Assembly: GCA_013396755.1 (NCBI GenBank)
Contig: VWZF01000299.1
Location: 359,352 to 423,351, forward strand
From: Sclerurus mexicanus
Taxonomy: Eukaryota; Chordata; Aves; Passeriformes; Furnariidae
Direction: 5' to 3'
Length of the DNA stretch: 64,000 bases
This document shows, piece by piece, positions 13,284-25,800 of the stretch. The notes under the pieces were generated by a model. It saw nothing but the letters and a program-made list of their open reading frames with translations, ran no database searches and was not told the origin of the DNA. The position numbers and the translations under genes are program-made. Positions within the stretch are counted from its first letter, which is position 1. Each line of letters starts with the position of its first letter.

Positions 13284-16200
13284 TCATAAAATGAAGTACT
13301 GGAGTGACTATTTAATTCCTATTCTCTGGCAGAAATTACGATGTTGCTTATTGCTGGCCTTTTGTGCTTCAGTAAGTCTCTAAAATATCACCTCTGACTT
13401 GACTGATGCACTTTTAAAGTAGTTTCTTGAATCAGAGTACTTCCACTACCAGTTAAGTACAGAGTTCCTTTCAGACTTCCTGGATTTTGTAATAACAATG
13501 TTTCTTTCCTGACGTTTTCTTCTCTCTTGTGGTCAGGGTTTAGAAATGCTGCACTGTATTTGTTCAAGGGCACAAGGTTCCTCTCAGTGATTTTACTTAA
13601 GCTCCCTTATTTAAGAAGAGAAACCACTGGGATTAATTAATTCTCATACGTAACTTCCAAGCTGAGAAACTACATTTATTTTCCTGCATTGTCTGTTAAT
13701 TCTACTAATAAAAGTTATTGTCATCTACTGGTAGAGAATTTAAACAGCAATTTTGCTGGTGATGCACCTTACAGCAGAGAACGGATTTTCTCATTGTGAC
13801 ACAGATGCTGCCATCCTCCCATGGTAAATACACAGTAAGGAAGACAATCCACTTAGATATTGCAGCAACAGGCTTCTGACTGAGGACAAAGACTAATGAA
13901 TCCTGTTCAGCATCTGGGATCCTCCTCAGGTGTCCAGGCCATATTATCTTCTCCATATACTTAATTTTTCTTCTGAAGGAATGATCAGGGATTTCCCAGT
14001 AAATTACCAAACTGAACTCTTCAAACCCCTTAGTCCTTTGCATAGCTGGGATTATGGAGCATTAGCTGTCTGCTGCCAGGTTAAGCTCTGTGAGCTGCAG
14101 AGAGTACCTCCTAATCAACTCTTACGTTTCCAACTAGTTGACTTAGACATGGAGTTTAGTCTAAATCAAAGGTCTGTCTCCTGTGTAGCAAAGGTCTGAC
14201 ACATCCTCATTGATCGCTATTTACTTAAATAAATGAACAATCAATTAATGTGCAGTAAAGCAAAACCAACCTCAGAATGCAGGCATAAGCTAGTTCTTTA
14301 GAAGGGGGGAAACTATGAATAAATATTTAAATATCAGTGTGAACAAAAATATTTGTATATGGATTTACTTATTGCTGCATGCATCACACCTGAAAGCAAG
14401 TCTGCTGGACACAACCATGCTACATCCACTTTTGCTGCCTTCTCTCATGTTTAAAGTGGTTCAGACTTGGGGAATAGCAAACACTCACTTTGCATACAAT
14501 GTGACACTGGTTTGACAACATTACTCCTCCCTTTTTTTCACACTGCCCCACAGCTGTGCCCGTGGAGGGGTTTGCATGAACACTCTTTAAAATGCTCGAG
14601 GTAAAACCAGCTGGTTTATTTTAAGTGGTGTGAACTGTGGAGCTGTACTGGCTCGGCTGAGTTTGCAAGTTTCAGGCTAAGGACCAATCATACAAGCCAC
14701 TCCACTAGCGAAAACAAGGGGGCAGCACTGCCAGCTACTGGGTGGCAGTGACAGTGGAAAGCAGGAATCTCTTTTAGCAGAACAGCTGGAGCCTAGAAGA
14801 TTCCATCCCTCTGCAGCTGTACAACTTCTGCCTCAGTGTCCTTTAGGTGGGAAAGACCAACCCGAGGAAAAGCTTCTGTTAGTATCTGGGGAAAAAAAGT
14901 TACAGTATGTTACTTTTATCCACTTGATATAAGCTAAACTTGAAAAAAAACCCCTATAAATCCAGCTAGTAAATCAGCAGTACTCTTTGAAGTAGAGAAA
15001 TTAAAAATTTCTTGTACCCAGTTCTCAGATAAACAAGCAACACTTCTTTCTGTAATACAGTGTATAAGTGCACTGACTTAGGCTTTTTCCTAGCTTTTGG
15101 CATTAAAGATCTCCAAACTCATAAAACCTTCAAATTTCAAAAGCTAACTCTAATCCCAATGTTGTTTCTGTCCTGGCAAAAGTTTTCAGCAAAGATTTAG
15201 TTCAGAGAAAGCACGCTTAAGTGTGTCTATGTAGAATTTACAGGCTAAAGCATCAAGCAAATGGCATGTTTTAAAATCCAGTGCTGGTTTGATGGGCACT
15301 TTTCTCTGGCCTGACTGAGCTGAGGCTCCATTCCTTGTGATGCATACTCAGTTGCACTGGAGCAATGATTTGGAGGCTGTGCTGCAAATGAGATGAGCAC
15401 ATTGCTCTGCTTTATAATGCTTTTTATTGAGAAAAAGAGAAAGGAGGTGGGTAATCTTGTAAGGTTGCTAATCCAGTTCCGTGTTCAGTCCTACAAAAAA
15501 CTATGCCAGCACAAGGGGAAGGAAAGGGACAGAGATAGGTGGAAGGTTGTGGACAGGGGTGGGAAATGATTAAGTTTAATTCTTCCATTAAAAATTATGT
15601 ACATAGAAATCTAAAATGGTGTCAGGCATGAGTTCTGCACCCCACTCAGAGCAGCCAATTAACATATATTAATTTATATTAATACTAATATACACATAAA
15701 TTAAATAATGTTCAATTAAATATTAAACACGCTAAAGAAATAATATTAGAAACCATGATTTAATGGTCCTTTAAAACTGTAATCAAGTAAAACTTAAATT
15801 CAGGTATTCATAATGTATTTGTATTTTAACTCCTTTAGAGAAATTCACCTAAAAATACAGTATGCATTCTTACGCAGGAAAACAGTCACTTATCATTCAA
15901 TGATTCATCTGTTGCATTTGGAAGGAACTGTGGGATGGCATCATGGATTTATGTTTTCATTCTAACAGATACACCATAAAGCTTTCAGAATATTTTTAAG
16001 TGTCATAACAAAAACTCTATAGGAAGCAAAAAATACCTGAAAATCATGTACTTTCTAAGGCCTGCCTCTGACCCTAGACACAATCATTAGCACAGAAATT
16101 GCACTTATCTTACAGGTATGCGATATGGCCTTCAAGCAATGGCTGCCAAAGCACACATATTACATGTAGATAAAGCAATGGAGCACTGAAGAATATGAGC

Positions 16201-19200
16201 TATAAAACTGCTCAGGGTTACTCATGCAAGACATTATCCATTTTTGCAAACACACAAACACGTGGTGACAGTCAAAAGCCATGTTAATCTAACACTGAAT
16301 TAAAGGCAGTTTTACCTTCTGGACTTCACATCATGGGGTCAGAGTCCCCCACTCTCAGTGCCATGCCAGAGCTCAGAGCAGAGGGCCAGATTCTGAGCAC
16401 CTGGAACTTCCCTAGGCTGCACCACACCTTGGGTTTGCATATTCAAGTACTCAGCACCACTTCTGAAGGTGTGCATGGCATATTAGGACATAAAGGTCAG
16501 GAGAGGAACTGAAAGTGATCACCTCAAGGGCCAACTCTCCCTAAAGGTGACCCATTGTCTTGAGAAACTACGTTCTAAAGGACAGTTGGTTTCATCAGCA
16601 GCATAAACTTTTCAGAGTAGCGGCAGTCGTGACTGCAACTCTTTAAATGTGACTGTTTAAAAACAACACACAAGTCCAACCCAAAGAAGGATTTATACAC
16701 CTGAAACTTGCCTGCTTCTCCCAGCTGTTCTGGTGCGCACCAGGCAAAAAAAATGTCCCTACCTACAAACATCCCTTTCTCATCTCACAGGAGATTAGCA
16801 TTAAAACCAGCGCTTTGAAATCAAGAAAAACCTATTTGTAGATAAAAGAAAAAAAATCACTTTTTCAAAACTTTGAATTGTGAATGAATATGAGAAAACT
16901 CTGAATTGTAATTAAGGTAACGCATCTTTTTATTTTCCAGAGCAAAACAAAAATTAGTTGAGTGGCTGTATTTAACTCTTTAAGCAAAGCTTTCGGGCTG
17001 GATCTTCATGTCTCAGCCTTAATCAGAGAAAACTTAAATTCTCCGAGGGTTAAATGCTATAGGAAATTGCTGTTACATCACAGAACTACATATATGGCTT
17101 GACTTTTAAAAGAGGTAATTGGAAGTACAGGTGCAACAGACTGAGAGACTGCCTTTTATCATTTGGTGGGCAGTATTGAAGAACAGTGAAGAAAATGGTG
17201 TGTGTTCCAGTAAGCTGCAGAGAAGTGGTTGTACATATTTTATATTCTAATAAGACATTTGTACAAATATTTTAACAACAGAAGCTGTAACTGAAATAGT
17301 ACCAGGCACTAATATATATGTGAGTATACATTGTGGAAGTCTTTGTAGCTTTTGTTTTATCAAATAATAGTTAAACAAAGAAGTTTTGTAATTTTTCTTT
17401 TTGTCCCTAAGTATTTAATGACAAGCACAGCTCCAGAAAACAACTCTTATCCTTCTGGACTCTGATTTCTCATGCAGAATGAGCGTATTGAGATTTTAAT
17501 ATTAAATAGTTTACTCACAGCACTTTCATTCAGACTCACACGCTAGTTTTCCTCCTTCATAAAAAGGTGTTTTTGGATACATAGCTGAAGAGCCAATCCA
17601 CAAAACTGCCTTCCAAATGCAGCAGCTGAGCACAACACACAGCACTGAGTTATTCTTCTTGGTGCGCTCAGAGAAACGCATGGGTAACGCTCGGCACCTT
17701 GTTCTGAGCATAACAGGAAATGCCAGCCACATCAACAAGGCTAGAAAAGCCTTTTTCCTGATTGGCTGCTCCTCCCAAACTGCCTGGCAGAGGTTTGGAA
17801 TATGCAATGCAGGGAAGTGATATTCTGTGGCATTCATTCAATTTACCTGCACTACACTCCAGGGAGCCATGCTATTAAACAACAGCTCCAGTGGGTCAAT
17901 AAAGTTAACTTAATTAAATTGCTTTTCCTCCCACTCTTCCAACTAGCAAGATTTAGGGCACAGGGACACAGCACTACTTGTAAATAAAAGGATGATTTAG
18001 CTAATCATTTGCTGAAGAAAGATGTATTTTCATCAATAATTCTATGCACAAAGCAGAGAGCTAGTTTAAATTAAAACAATCATGTAGGATAAGGGGAGAG
18101 ACAATACTTACTATTGAAGGGCTATGAATATTTTTCAAGCAGTGTCAATTAAATCCACTATTTAAAAGTTAAATCTCAGTGACTGTGCATTTTGCTCCAT
18201 AAGACTGAAATTACAATTGCTTAAGTGTAGTGTTATAAAACATACTATCATTATTACAAGCATAATGAATACACATTCCTAATTTGCTGGAGACTAATCT
18301 AGTCCCTTTCTGGTCATTTTGATATGTACACTCTTGCTGCCTTACAAGAGTCATGTTTTAGGAGTCTCTAGTCTGTCCTTTTCTATGGCAGTACATGGAA
18401 AATATCACCAATAATTAAGTATACAAAACAAAACAATTAAGCCAAAGTTTACAGGTTATTTGCAACCTTATTACACTTTCAAATCCTCAGTCTGAAATCT
18501 TTGAGGCTCCTTTTCTATGGGAGGTTAGAAGTTTTGAAAGGCTATAGGTAAACAGTATTTAGCTATTCTTATTCCTTTTTCCTCAGAAACTCTGCTACTT
18601 GCTCACTCAGAATACAGACTTGCATTTTGTCAGGAGTGTATGTGATATGCCATGTGTGCCCTTTGCTCTGTCTCTTGAGTGTTTGCAGCTTTGCCCCAAA
18701 ACTCCCTATGCAGATGCTGAGTAAAAGCCTACCAAGCACTGGCAGCTAGACTCTAAAGATTTCTTCTGTGCTGTTTATATCCTATTCTCTCTGAGCTTTT
18801 ACCTGCAAGTAAGGAGTCTTTTGTTTCTTTTCTTCAAATATCTTTTCTGTTTCCTATGAATAGCAAGATCTTGGAGCTGGTCTGACTTCTTACAAGCAAG
18901 TGAAGAGACAAGGATGCTTGTAAAGGCACACAGGCACAGTTTAATTTAAGAACTATGAGAATATGAGCGGAAAAATGTCCCTTTATGTCCTCACAGCCAT
19001 TTCTTGCAGTATAGGCCATCTCTCCATAAATCAGTCTGCCATGGGGTCCGAGACTGTCCTTTCCTCCCAGAGCTCAAATCCTCCTGCACTGTTGAGCTTG
19101 TTCTCTTTTACTCTGACTCAAACCATCCAGTGCAACTGAAGGTCTCTGATCACAAACCAGTGAAATCACCAAGCCGAGTAGCCTTATGATAAAGTCCTGT

Positions 19201-20201
19201 CTGCATTTCATGCTGGTTATTTAGTCTCTTATTTCTTCACAGCACAAACTGGAATGGCAGCAGCTTTCCTGCACATCCTTTCCCAGTATCACAGAAAGAA
19301 GCCCAGGCAGACCACTATTCACATGGATTTGAATGTCACTCTATAAAAACTCTGAATACCCCAAGAAAAAACTAAAATGAAACTTATTATTTACTGTGAT
19401 TTGAAGTGTCAGAATTTGGTTGGAATGAACAGCCCTTTGACTGCTTCATATTGCAGGATGTGTTACTTCATCAATGCCTTCTCAAACTCAGGAGTCTACA
19501 AAGAAAAATGGGTATATAAATGCAAATGTTAAATGCCTAGACTAAGAAATTGAATATAAAACTAAAAATTACCTATCTAGGGAACTATCTGTCAAAGAGG
19601 CTGAATTAATTTAAATTAATGGCACAGTGCAGTGGAAAGGTGATCAGGATGCTGGGTGCTGTAGGGTGAGAGCCGGTAACACTGGTGGGATTACCTTCCA
19701 CAATTTCTGCAACACCTAGGAGTGATGCACTTGATGTCCAGGAGTGGAGGGTGATACTCAGCTGCTCCCAGTGCACCTTCCTAGTGAAGGATCTCAGCCT
19801 CAGAGAAAGAAAACCCTATTCACAGCATCTAGAAGTGACAGGAAGGGGAGGGAGATCTGCCTTGTGGAACAACAGTGACATTTTGGCTAGGACCGAATGT
19901 ACTGAATAAGAGCCTTCTGGAAGCAGAAGGATGAAGGAAAGGGAAGTTTCTATTATAAAACAGATAGCATTGAAATGGAAATGAAAATATTTTCCTTTTT
20001 TTTTTTAAACCAGTTTAACTCCATATGGGAGCATAAAATAATTTAACATCATTGTCATTATCATCACGTATTTTCTTTTCCTTTTTCCCCCCTCTATTCC
20101 CCAAGCCTGATGAAGTGGAAAGGCCAGAAGACAGACGCTCTGCACTTCTATTGCAATATATGTATCTCAGTGAATTGTAAGAACACTTGCAACCATTAGC
20201 C
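13284..20201. other. unique DNA, no gene identified
   Basis: About 6.9 kb without recognisable transposons. Very AT-rich around 15660-15740 (TTAATA-type repeats). A block at 17520-17835 has more CpG than its surroundings and open frames on both strands (17526-17837 minus, 17617-17820 plus). It also holds an inverted CCAAT box (gattggctg, about 17760). I cannot assign a product, and the frames may be chance. Confidence 0.5.
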
Positions 20202-20250
20202 AAAAAAAAAAAAAAAANNAAAAAAAACAAAAAAAAAAAAAAAAAAAAAA
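20202..20250. repeat. poly-A tract containing two undetermined bases
   Basis: Nearly uninterrupted A from 20202 to 20250, with N at 20218-20219 and a single C at 20228. It could be the tail of a retroposed copy in plus orientation, but I recognise no retrogene upstream. The N bases show that the assembly is uncertain here. Confidence 0.85.
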
Positions 20251-21352
20251 GGGAGAGAGAAATTAGGAAGGCAGTTTTCTTAGGATAATTAAATGGCTTA
20301 GTTCCTTCCTAATGAATTGTATTTCTGGTTTTTTGCTCATTTCTACCCTGACAAGGCAAATGTATCTGTATCTGCCTAATAAGTGTTGTTATCTTTTAAC
20401 TGGTTATTACCACCACAATACAAAAATACTACTCACACTGCGCTACGTAATAATGCATTTAGCCAAACTGTTCTTAAGCTGGACTGAGTGTGCCCTGTCA
20501 TATCAGAATGTGGGAATCACAGTTTGGAAGTGACACTCCTCCTTAAAAAGACACTAAACCCTCACTCTCCGCTCCAAATTCTTTGGGCTGTCAGGACTCT
20601 ACAGCCCTTTGCCAGAACCTCAGGAGGAGCTGCTGTAGGCAGGGTGTCACAGACATACACCATAGCCCCAGGGATCCCAGCTGCAGCAACATCGATTTCT
20701 TCTATTTTTAATGTTGTGGGTGAAGCAGCACTATTCTTCAGCCAAGGGGCTGAGACAGGCACACTGACCCTGCAGAGCCTCTGAGCACAGATGCCTGTGC
20801 TCACTGGGAAGGCTGCTGCTGGGCATCCATGATGTGTGCCCATGGGAGGAGAATAAGGGAAACTAAATCTATAACGCTCAGCTCATTCTGCCCACTGGGA
20901 CACAGGAGAAGAGCAGCAGAAGCAGCAGCCTGCCTGTGCACTGTAAGGAGCAGAGACCACGCTCTTACACTTACAGAAATAAGGATGGAAATTCACAGTG
21001 ATCCTGCCTATCCAGGCACTTAACCAAAGCTCCTGATTTGGGAGAACAGTTGCCTTTGGCCAACAACAGAGAGAAACAGACATGTTGCAAGGCTCAGTCA
21101 GACCTTGAATGGACCAGGATCCATCAAGGTCTTGCCCTCCCATCACTCCTTCTCTGTGTTAACTGGAAGAGCCTGAGATGATGGTACCACTAAATTTAGG
21201 AGCCTCCATCAGATAGTAGAAGTTACAGATGGGTGTTCATGGTATCTTTGAGGAATGAGAATTCATAATGATGAGAGCAGTGACTACGGCACCCAAAACC
21301 CCAGCAGGATCTGCCCACTTATCTCCTCCTGTTAACCTCAACACCCCTGCAG

Positions 21353-21375
21353 AGGGTCCCCTCAAAGGGGACCCT
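21353..21375. other. 9-bp perfect hairpin
   Basis: Arms agggtcccc (21353-21361) and ggggaccct (21367-21375) are exact inverted repeats around a 5-base loop, tcaaa. No T-run follows, and there is no nearby gene to give it a role. Confidence 0.75.
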
Positions 21376-21538
21376 TGTGTATGTAACTGCAGCTCAGACT
21401 GCTTCACTTGCCCTGACTAGCTTGATCCTCTGCACCCAGGTACTTCTTGGCCACAGCAGAAATGCTCTTCTGGATCAGACCTGGGGCCACAGACACTGAG
21501 AAGGAGGGGAGAACTGCAAAGAGCTTCCCAGGTATTAC

Positions 21539-21594
21539 CTGTGGGTTCAGCATCAGGTGGCAAAGACAGGCAATGCCTGCTCCAGCACAGAATC
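21539..21594 (-). other. exon-like segment flanked by splice-site matches (weak)
   Basis: On the minus strand a 56-base segment is preceded by cacctttcccctcag, a good polypyrimidine-AG acceptor, and followed by gtaatac after CCCACAG, a good donor. The minus-strand frame 21404-21715 runs through it without a stop. The encoded peptide (for example G-F-C-A-G-A-G-I-A-C-L-C-H) is small and cysteine-containing and I do not recognise it. Such splice-site matches occur by chance, so this is only a candidate. Confidence 0.2.
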
Positions 21595-22539
21595 CTGAGG
21601 GGAAAGGTGATCCCTGAATACAGTTTAAACACACATCAACTGTGGTAAATGTTTGTGTCTCGTGCCACTGGTATTTCTTACCTGAACAGAGGCTCCCTAA
21701 AACTGAATTCCTCATTCAGATGTCTCCTGCTGCACCCCCCCCTCCCCACCCAACCAGGTGACTGTGATCCTTCACTCTTGCACTCACCTGCAGAACTCTG
21801 AATTAGCAAAGACAAGTGTCACAGGTGCTCAACATCTCCCGTGGCCAAGATCTTTATTTGTTATACCTGCCAGCCCAGTCAATGACTGCTCTGTCTCACT
21901 GTGGGCAGGCATATTCCATCCTGCTGATGTCAAAAGCGTATCAATCTATTCAGCAATACTTTATGCTCAACAATTGCCACTCTGTGGGGAGAGAAGATTG
22001 TGATCAGCACCATTTGTCTACATAATTGCACTTGTTTCTGGGCAATTGTTGGGTCAGAGGCTAACATTTTTTATTTATAGTCTTTCCACATTCATCTGAG
22101 TTTTCCCGTGCCTTTTCCCACAACAAAGATTTTGATGTCACTTGGCTTCATACTACAGAAAGTCTACTAGAAATATGAGAAAAAAATATCTGAAAGTAAA
22201 TCCATTACACTCAATTGAACACAATTTTACATTAAGGAGCTGCAATAGTGCCTCAGATTCAAGGTACATTTCTATAAAAAAAGAAAGACCACATACACGG
22301 TTAGTTTCTTTTTTCCTCATATTATGTAACTACCAAACAGAATTCAGATATATTTGCCTGCATGTTACCTTGTCTTTAAAAACTGAAACAAAATACATAT
22401 GTTCCTTTTATGTAGGAGTACAAGTTTACACTAAAGGGACAAGAGACCACAGAGTGGCTTGATGAGACCGAGGAATCCAGAAGGGGAGCTACAAGAACGA
22501 GCTATTCTGCACAAGAGAGTTCATTGCCGTATATCGGGT

Positions 22540-22857
22540 TGTTACAGGTTCCACAGTTTGTGAATTCCCTCATGTTATCCCTGCTCCGATTGGACAGATT
22601 CTGCCACAGTGGAGCTTTTATCTCCACCCTTGTTTACCCCTTATTGTTATAATCCTTCCCTGTTTCTTAGTTTTCTGTGGGAGGATTTGCATGCTTCTCC
22701 CCCACTCCACCCCCTTTTCAGAAAGTTCCATGCCAACCTTATATAAGCCAAAGCCATCTTAATAAAGGGGTCATTCCATCATTCCACCATACTTTTGTTT
22801 GGAGTGTGCCTTTCCTTACTCCCAAAGGGTCTCATCACCTTTATATCTCAGTGTCCA
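22540..22857 (+). mobile_element. solo LTR candidate, compact alpharetrovirus/ERVK-like architecture
   Basis: A TATA box (tatataag, 22740-22747) is followed after 13 bases by a polyadenylation signal (aataaa, 22761-22766). Then comes an R-like segment (tcattccatcattccaccata) and about 80 bases of possible U5. This close TATA/AATAAA arrangement resembles the LTR layout of avian alpharetrovirus-type elements. A start at 22540 (tgttacagg) would give a U3 of about 230 bases, and an inverted CCAAT box (gattgg, 22588-22593) lies in it. The right edge (22850 or 22857, both ending CA) and target-site duplication are unresolved. No primer-binding site or gag-like frame follows, so I read it as a solo LTR. 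Confidence 0.55.
22740..22766 (+). promoter_or_regulatory. TATA box and adjacent polyadenylation signal of the LTR
   Basis: tatataag at 22740-22747 and aataaa at 22761-22766 lie close enough for both to serve one LTR, with initiation expected roughly 25-30 bases after the TATA box. Whether it is active cannot be seen from the sequence. Confidence 0.55.
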
Positions 22858-25800
22858 TATAATCCAGATCTGAAATTCCCTAAATGGGAAATAGTATTTG
22901 TTCTCTTTATGATGTTCTCTCTTTATGATGAGAATTCTTTTTATTTTCACTAAGATAATTCATTTAGTATTTTGCCTTTTTGTTATACTTATTAAATAAA
23001 CAAATCAATATCTAAGTTTAACACAGTTATTGCCTGAGGCACGCTGCTATTTTAGTTCTTTAATACCTCAAGGGTTTCCAAATAGCCAAAGAGTGAAGTA
23101 GAAAAGTGCTTCATTTTTTGTTGTCTTGTGGGCAGCCTGCATAGAAAGTCATGCATCATTTTTTAATACATGAATGGATTTTGCTCAAACTATTTTTCTT
23201 TTATTTTTTAAATAGGTTAGGTATATTTTTAATTAAATATTTATTTTTATTTTAAATTATCTTTTTTATTTAAAATAAGTTCACTTAAAATTAAAAATGA
23301 AATTTTAACAATGTACTACCAAACTTCTTAAATTCAATAACTTGAATTAAATAACATGCAATATTCAAGTATTATGTATCTGTTGGTAAAGGTTTGCTGG
23401 CCATCAAACCACTGAGCTTGGAGACTTTAAGTGACTGGAGAAAACAGCCTCTGACAGAAGTGTTTAGTCCAAGTTTGATATCTATAGCTTCCTCTACAGG
23501 TTCAGAGAATGTATTTTCTTCTCTTTATTCAGGTTAGCATTATGAAATATCTGGTTCATGCAAAGCTATCTCTCGAGAGCTGATAAAGGCAGAAAATCTT
23601 ACTTTCTACTGTAGGTAAAAGCTCCATGGCACAGACTGAAATCTGCTAATTCTAAAATCTTGCAGGGCACAGTAAAGAAAGAAACAGACAGTTCTGTTTT
23701 CTCAGTATAAATAATGGCTAATTTGACTAATAAATCACCTTAATATAAGTAAGAAATAAATAAACATGAAGTAAATGTGAAATGTCACTCATTGGTTTCT
23801 AAGATAACAAAAAGTAAATATCAAGGATCTGAATACACACATCAGGAACTTTTATGTAATTCTCTGTAATTGTTTAAATGTGACAATATAGCTGCACCTT
23901 TATCAACATAAGTACCTCATATAAACAAAGTAGCAGCCAAAATAATCTGTTGTATGATTTTCTCACAATAGTGGAACAGGATTGATTATAGTGATTAAAG
24001 ACTTTTCTCCCATCACCATTTTGACCATGGGAATTATGCTGCCAGTCAACAACACAGTAAGCAGGGAGAATATGATATAAAAGGGTATTACCAACTCTTA
24101 TTTGGGTAATAGTGTACTTTCCAGTCTAGATTATCAAGAGAGGTCAGCCACCATATTATTTACTGCTACACTTTGGCAGAAAATCAAAATACTTTGATGA
24201 TACCAGCTGAGAGGAACCAACCCTCTTCCAGGAAACTAATTACAAAATAAATGCACAAAAGACAGAGTGATGATTTCCCCTGACCCTCTCTTTTTTTTTT
24301 TTTTGGCAACAAACTTTTTTAAAGCAGGGGCACCAAAACAGTCTACTAGCATCAGTCTCACGAAAGTCAGACAACATCCCCTGTTCTGTGTTACCAGTTT
24401 TCTCACTCATGTTGCTGTGATTCCTGAAATATTTTCCTCAAAGACAAGGACGCCTTAGAACACAATTCCTCTTGCTTTCAATTAAGCATGTATTATTCAG
24501 TCTTATTCAGTATGTTACTACACACAGATGGACTGAGGTTACCACACAACCCAAGTTGCTTGATAGAGCAAGTAGTTCAAATTCTTAGGATAATTCACAA
24601 ATTTCATTGACAATGATATTCTGTCAGCTTCCAGGTTGTCTGAAAAATACTGAAAACATCTAATTGTGAACCTTATTGAAACTTTCTGCAAAAACTCTCC
24701 CTCAATTGCAACTCCTCTTGCCAAGTGTTTTCTGTGATATGCTCATTTAGCATGCGCTCCACCGACATTGTGTAGGGTTAATGTTTTATCAGAACATTGA
24801 ATAGATGGAAGTAAACTCTAATAAATACTTTGCTGGGAATACTGTAGAGCTAAGGTAGCTGAAAGGTACTGTGATCAGAGGAGAGGGATTTGTGTTTCAA
24901 TATTACTTAGTAGAAAAGGGGATTGACCCTGTGACTATTACAATGCTGTACTACAAAATGAAAGGAGATATGACTACTACCATTTCAGCCTATGATGTGA
25001 ATCTCCCTATCCTTCTCCTTTCCATTTGTAGCATCTTCCTCAAAACACAATGTTAAGGAAAATCAATTAATCTGTCTAAACAGAAAGTGAGTCTCTTCCT
25101 TGAAACCTGCCCCTCCCTCCTCAATCCATCTCAAAATGAAACCCTCCCTCCCTTTTCTCCATTCAGATTGACTCATCATTTATTATTTATTTCCTGGGTT
25201 GAAGAACTGATAAATCAGTTTCAGGCAGAGCCCTGACACACTTAACACCACAGAGATTCAGTGATTCAGTTATTAGTCTTGGATTCATTGTGTCAAACGG
25301 GCCTAACTTTCTTATGGTCTGCTTTTCATGGTTAAGAGGACACAGCTTCAAAACTGCATCTTAGAGACATATCCAAGAAGAATTGAAGCTGTTGGCTCTA
25401 GCCTGTCTGTTCTTTTAGTGAAATCCACACGAATGGTCAATTAGGTGGATACAGAAGCTTGTATTGTTATATATGTCTCTGACATGTTGTGATCTACATA
25501 GGAAAATGAACCACACAGAAGTGCAGACAAGTAGATCACGTAGTAACAAGTGATGTATTCAGTACACCTGCTTTCCGAGGAGAGAGAAATTGAAGTCATG
25601 ACCCTGTGATCCTTTCAGAACCCAAATAAGACTCAAAACTTTGGCTATGTGCCAAAACACCTGAAAAGCAACGAAGCAAGGAATAAGAAATAAGGAAGCT
25701 GCTTTTTCACTTGTAAAAATAACAGAAACAGAGAAAAATCTCACAATTGAAAAATTTACAATTACAGTAGAACGTGAAATTTCAGGTGTTCAATCTATAA

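Larger units (their letters stand above)
20251..22539. other. unique DNA, GC-richer block, no gene assigned
   Basis: From about 20560 to 21740 the sequence is more GC-rich than its neighbours and holds overlapping frames on both strands (20488-20784 plus, 20562-20843 minus, 21404-21715 minus). None matches a family I recognise. An exon-like segment at 21539-21594 and a hairpin at 21353-21375 are listed separately. Confidence 0.45.
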
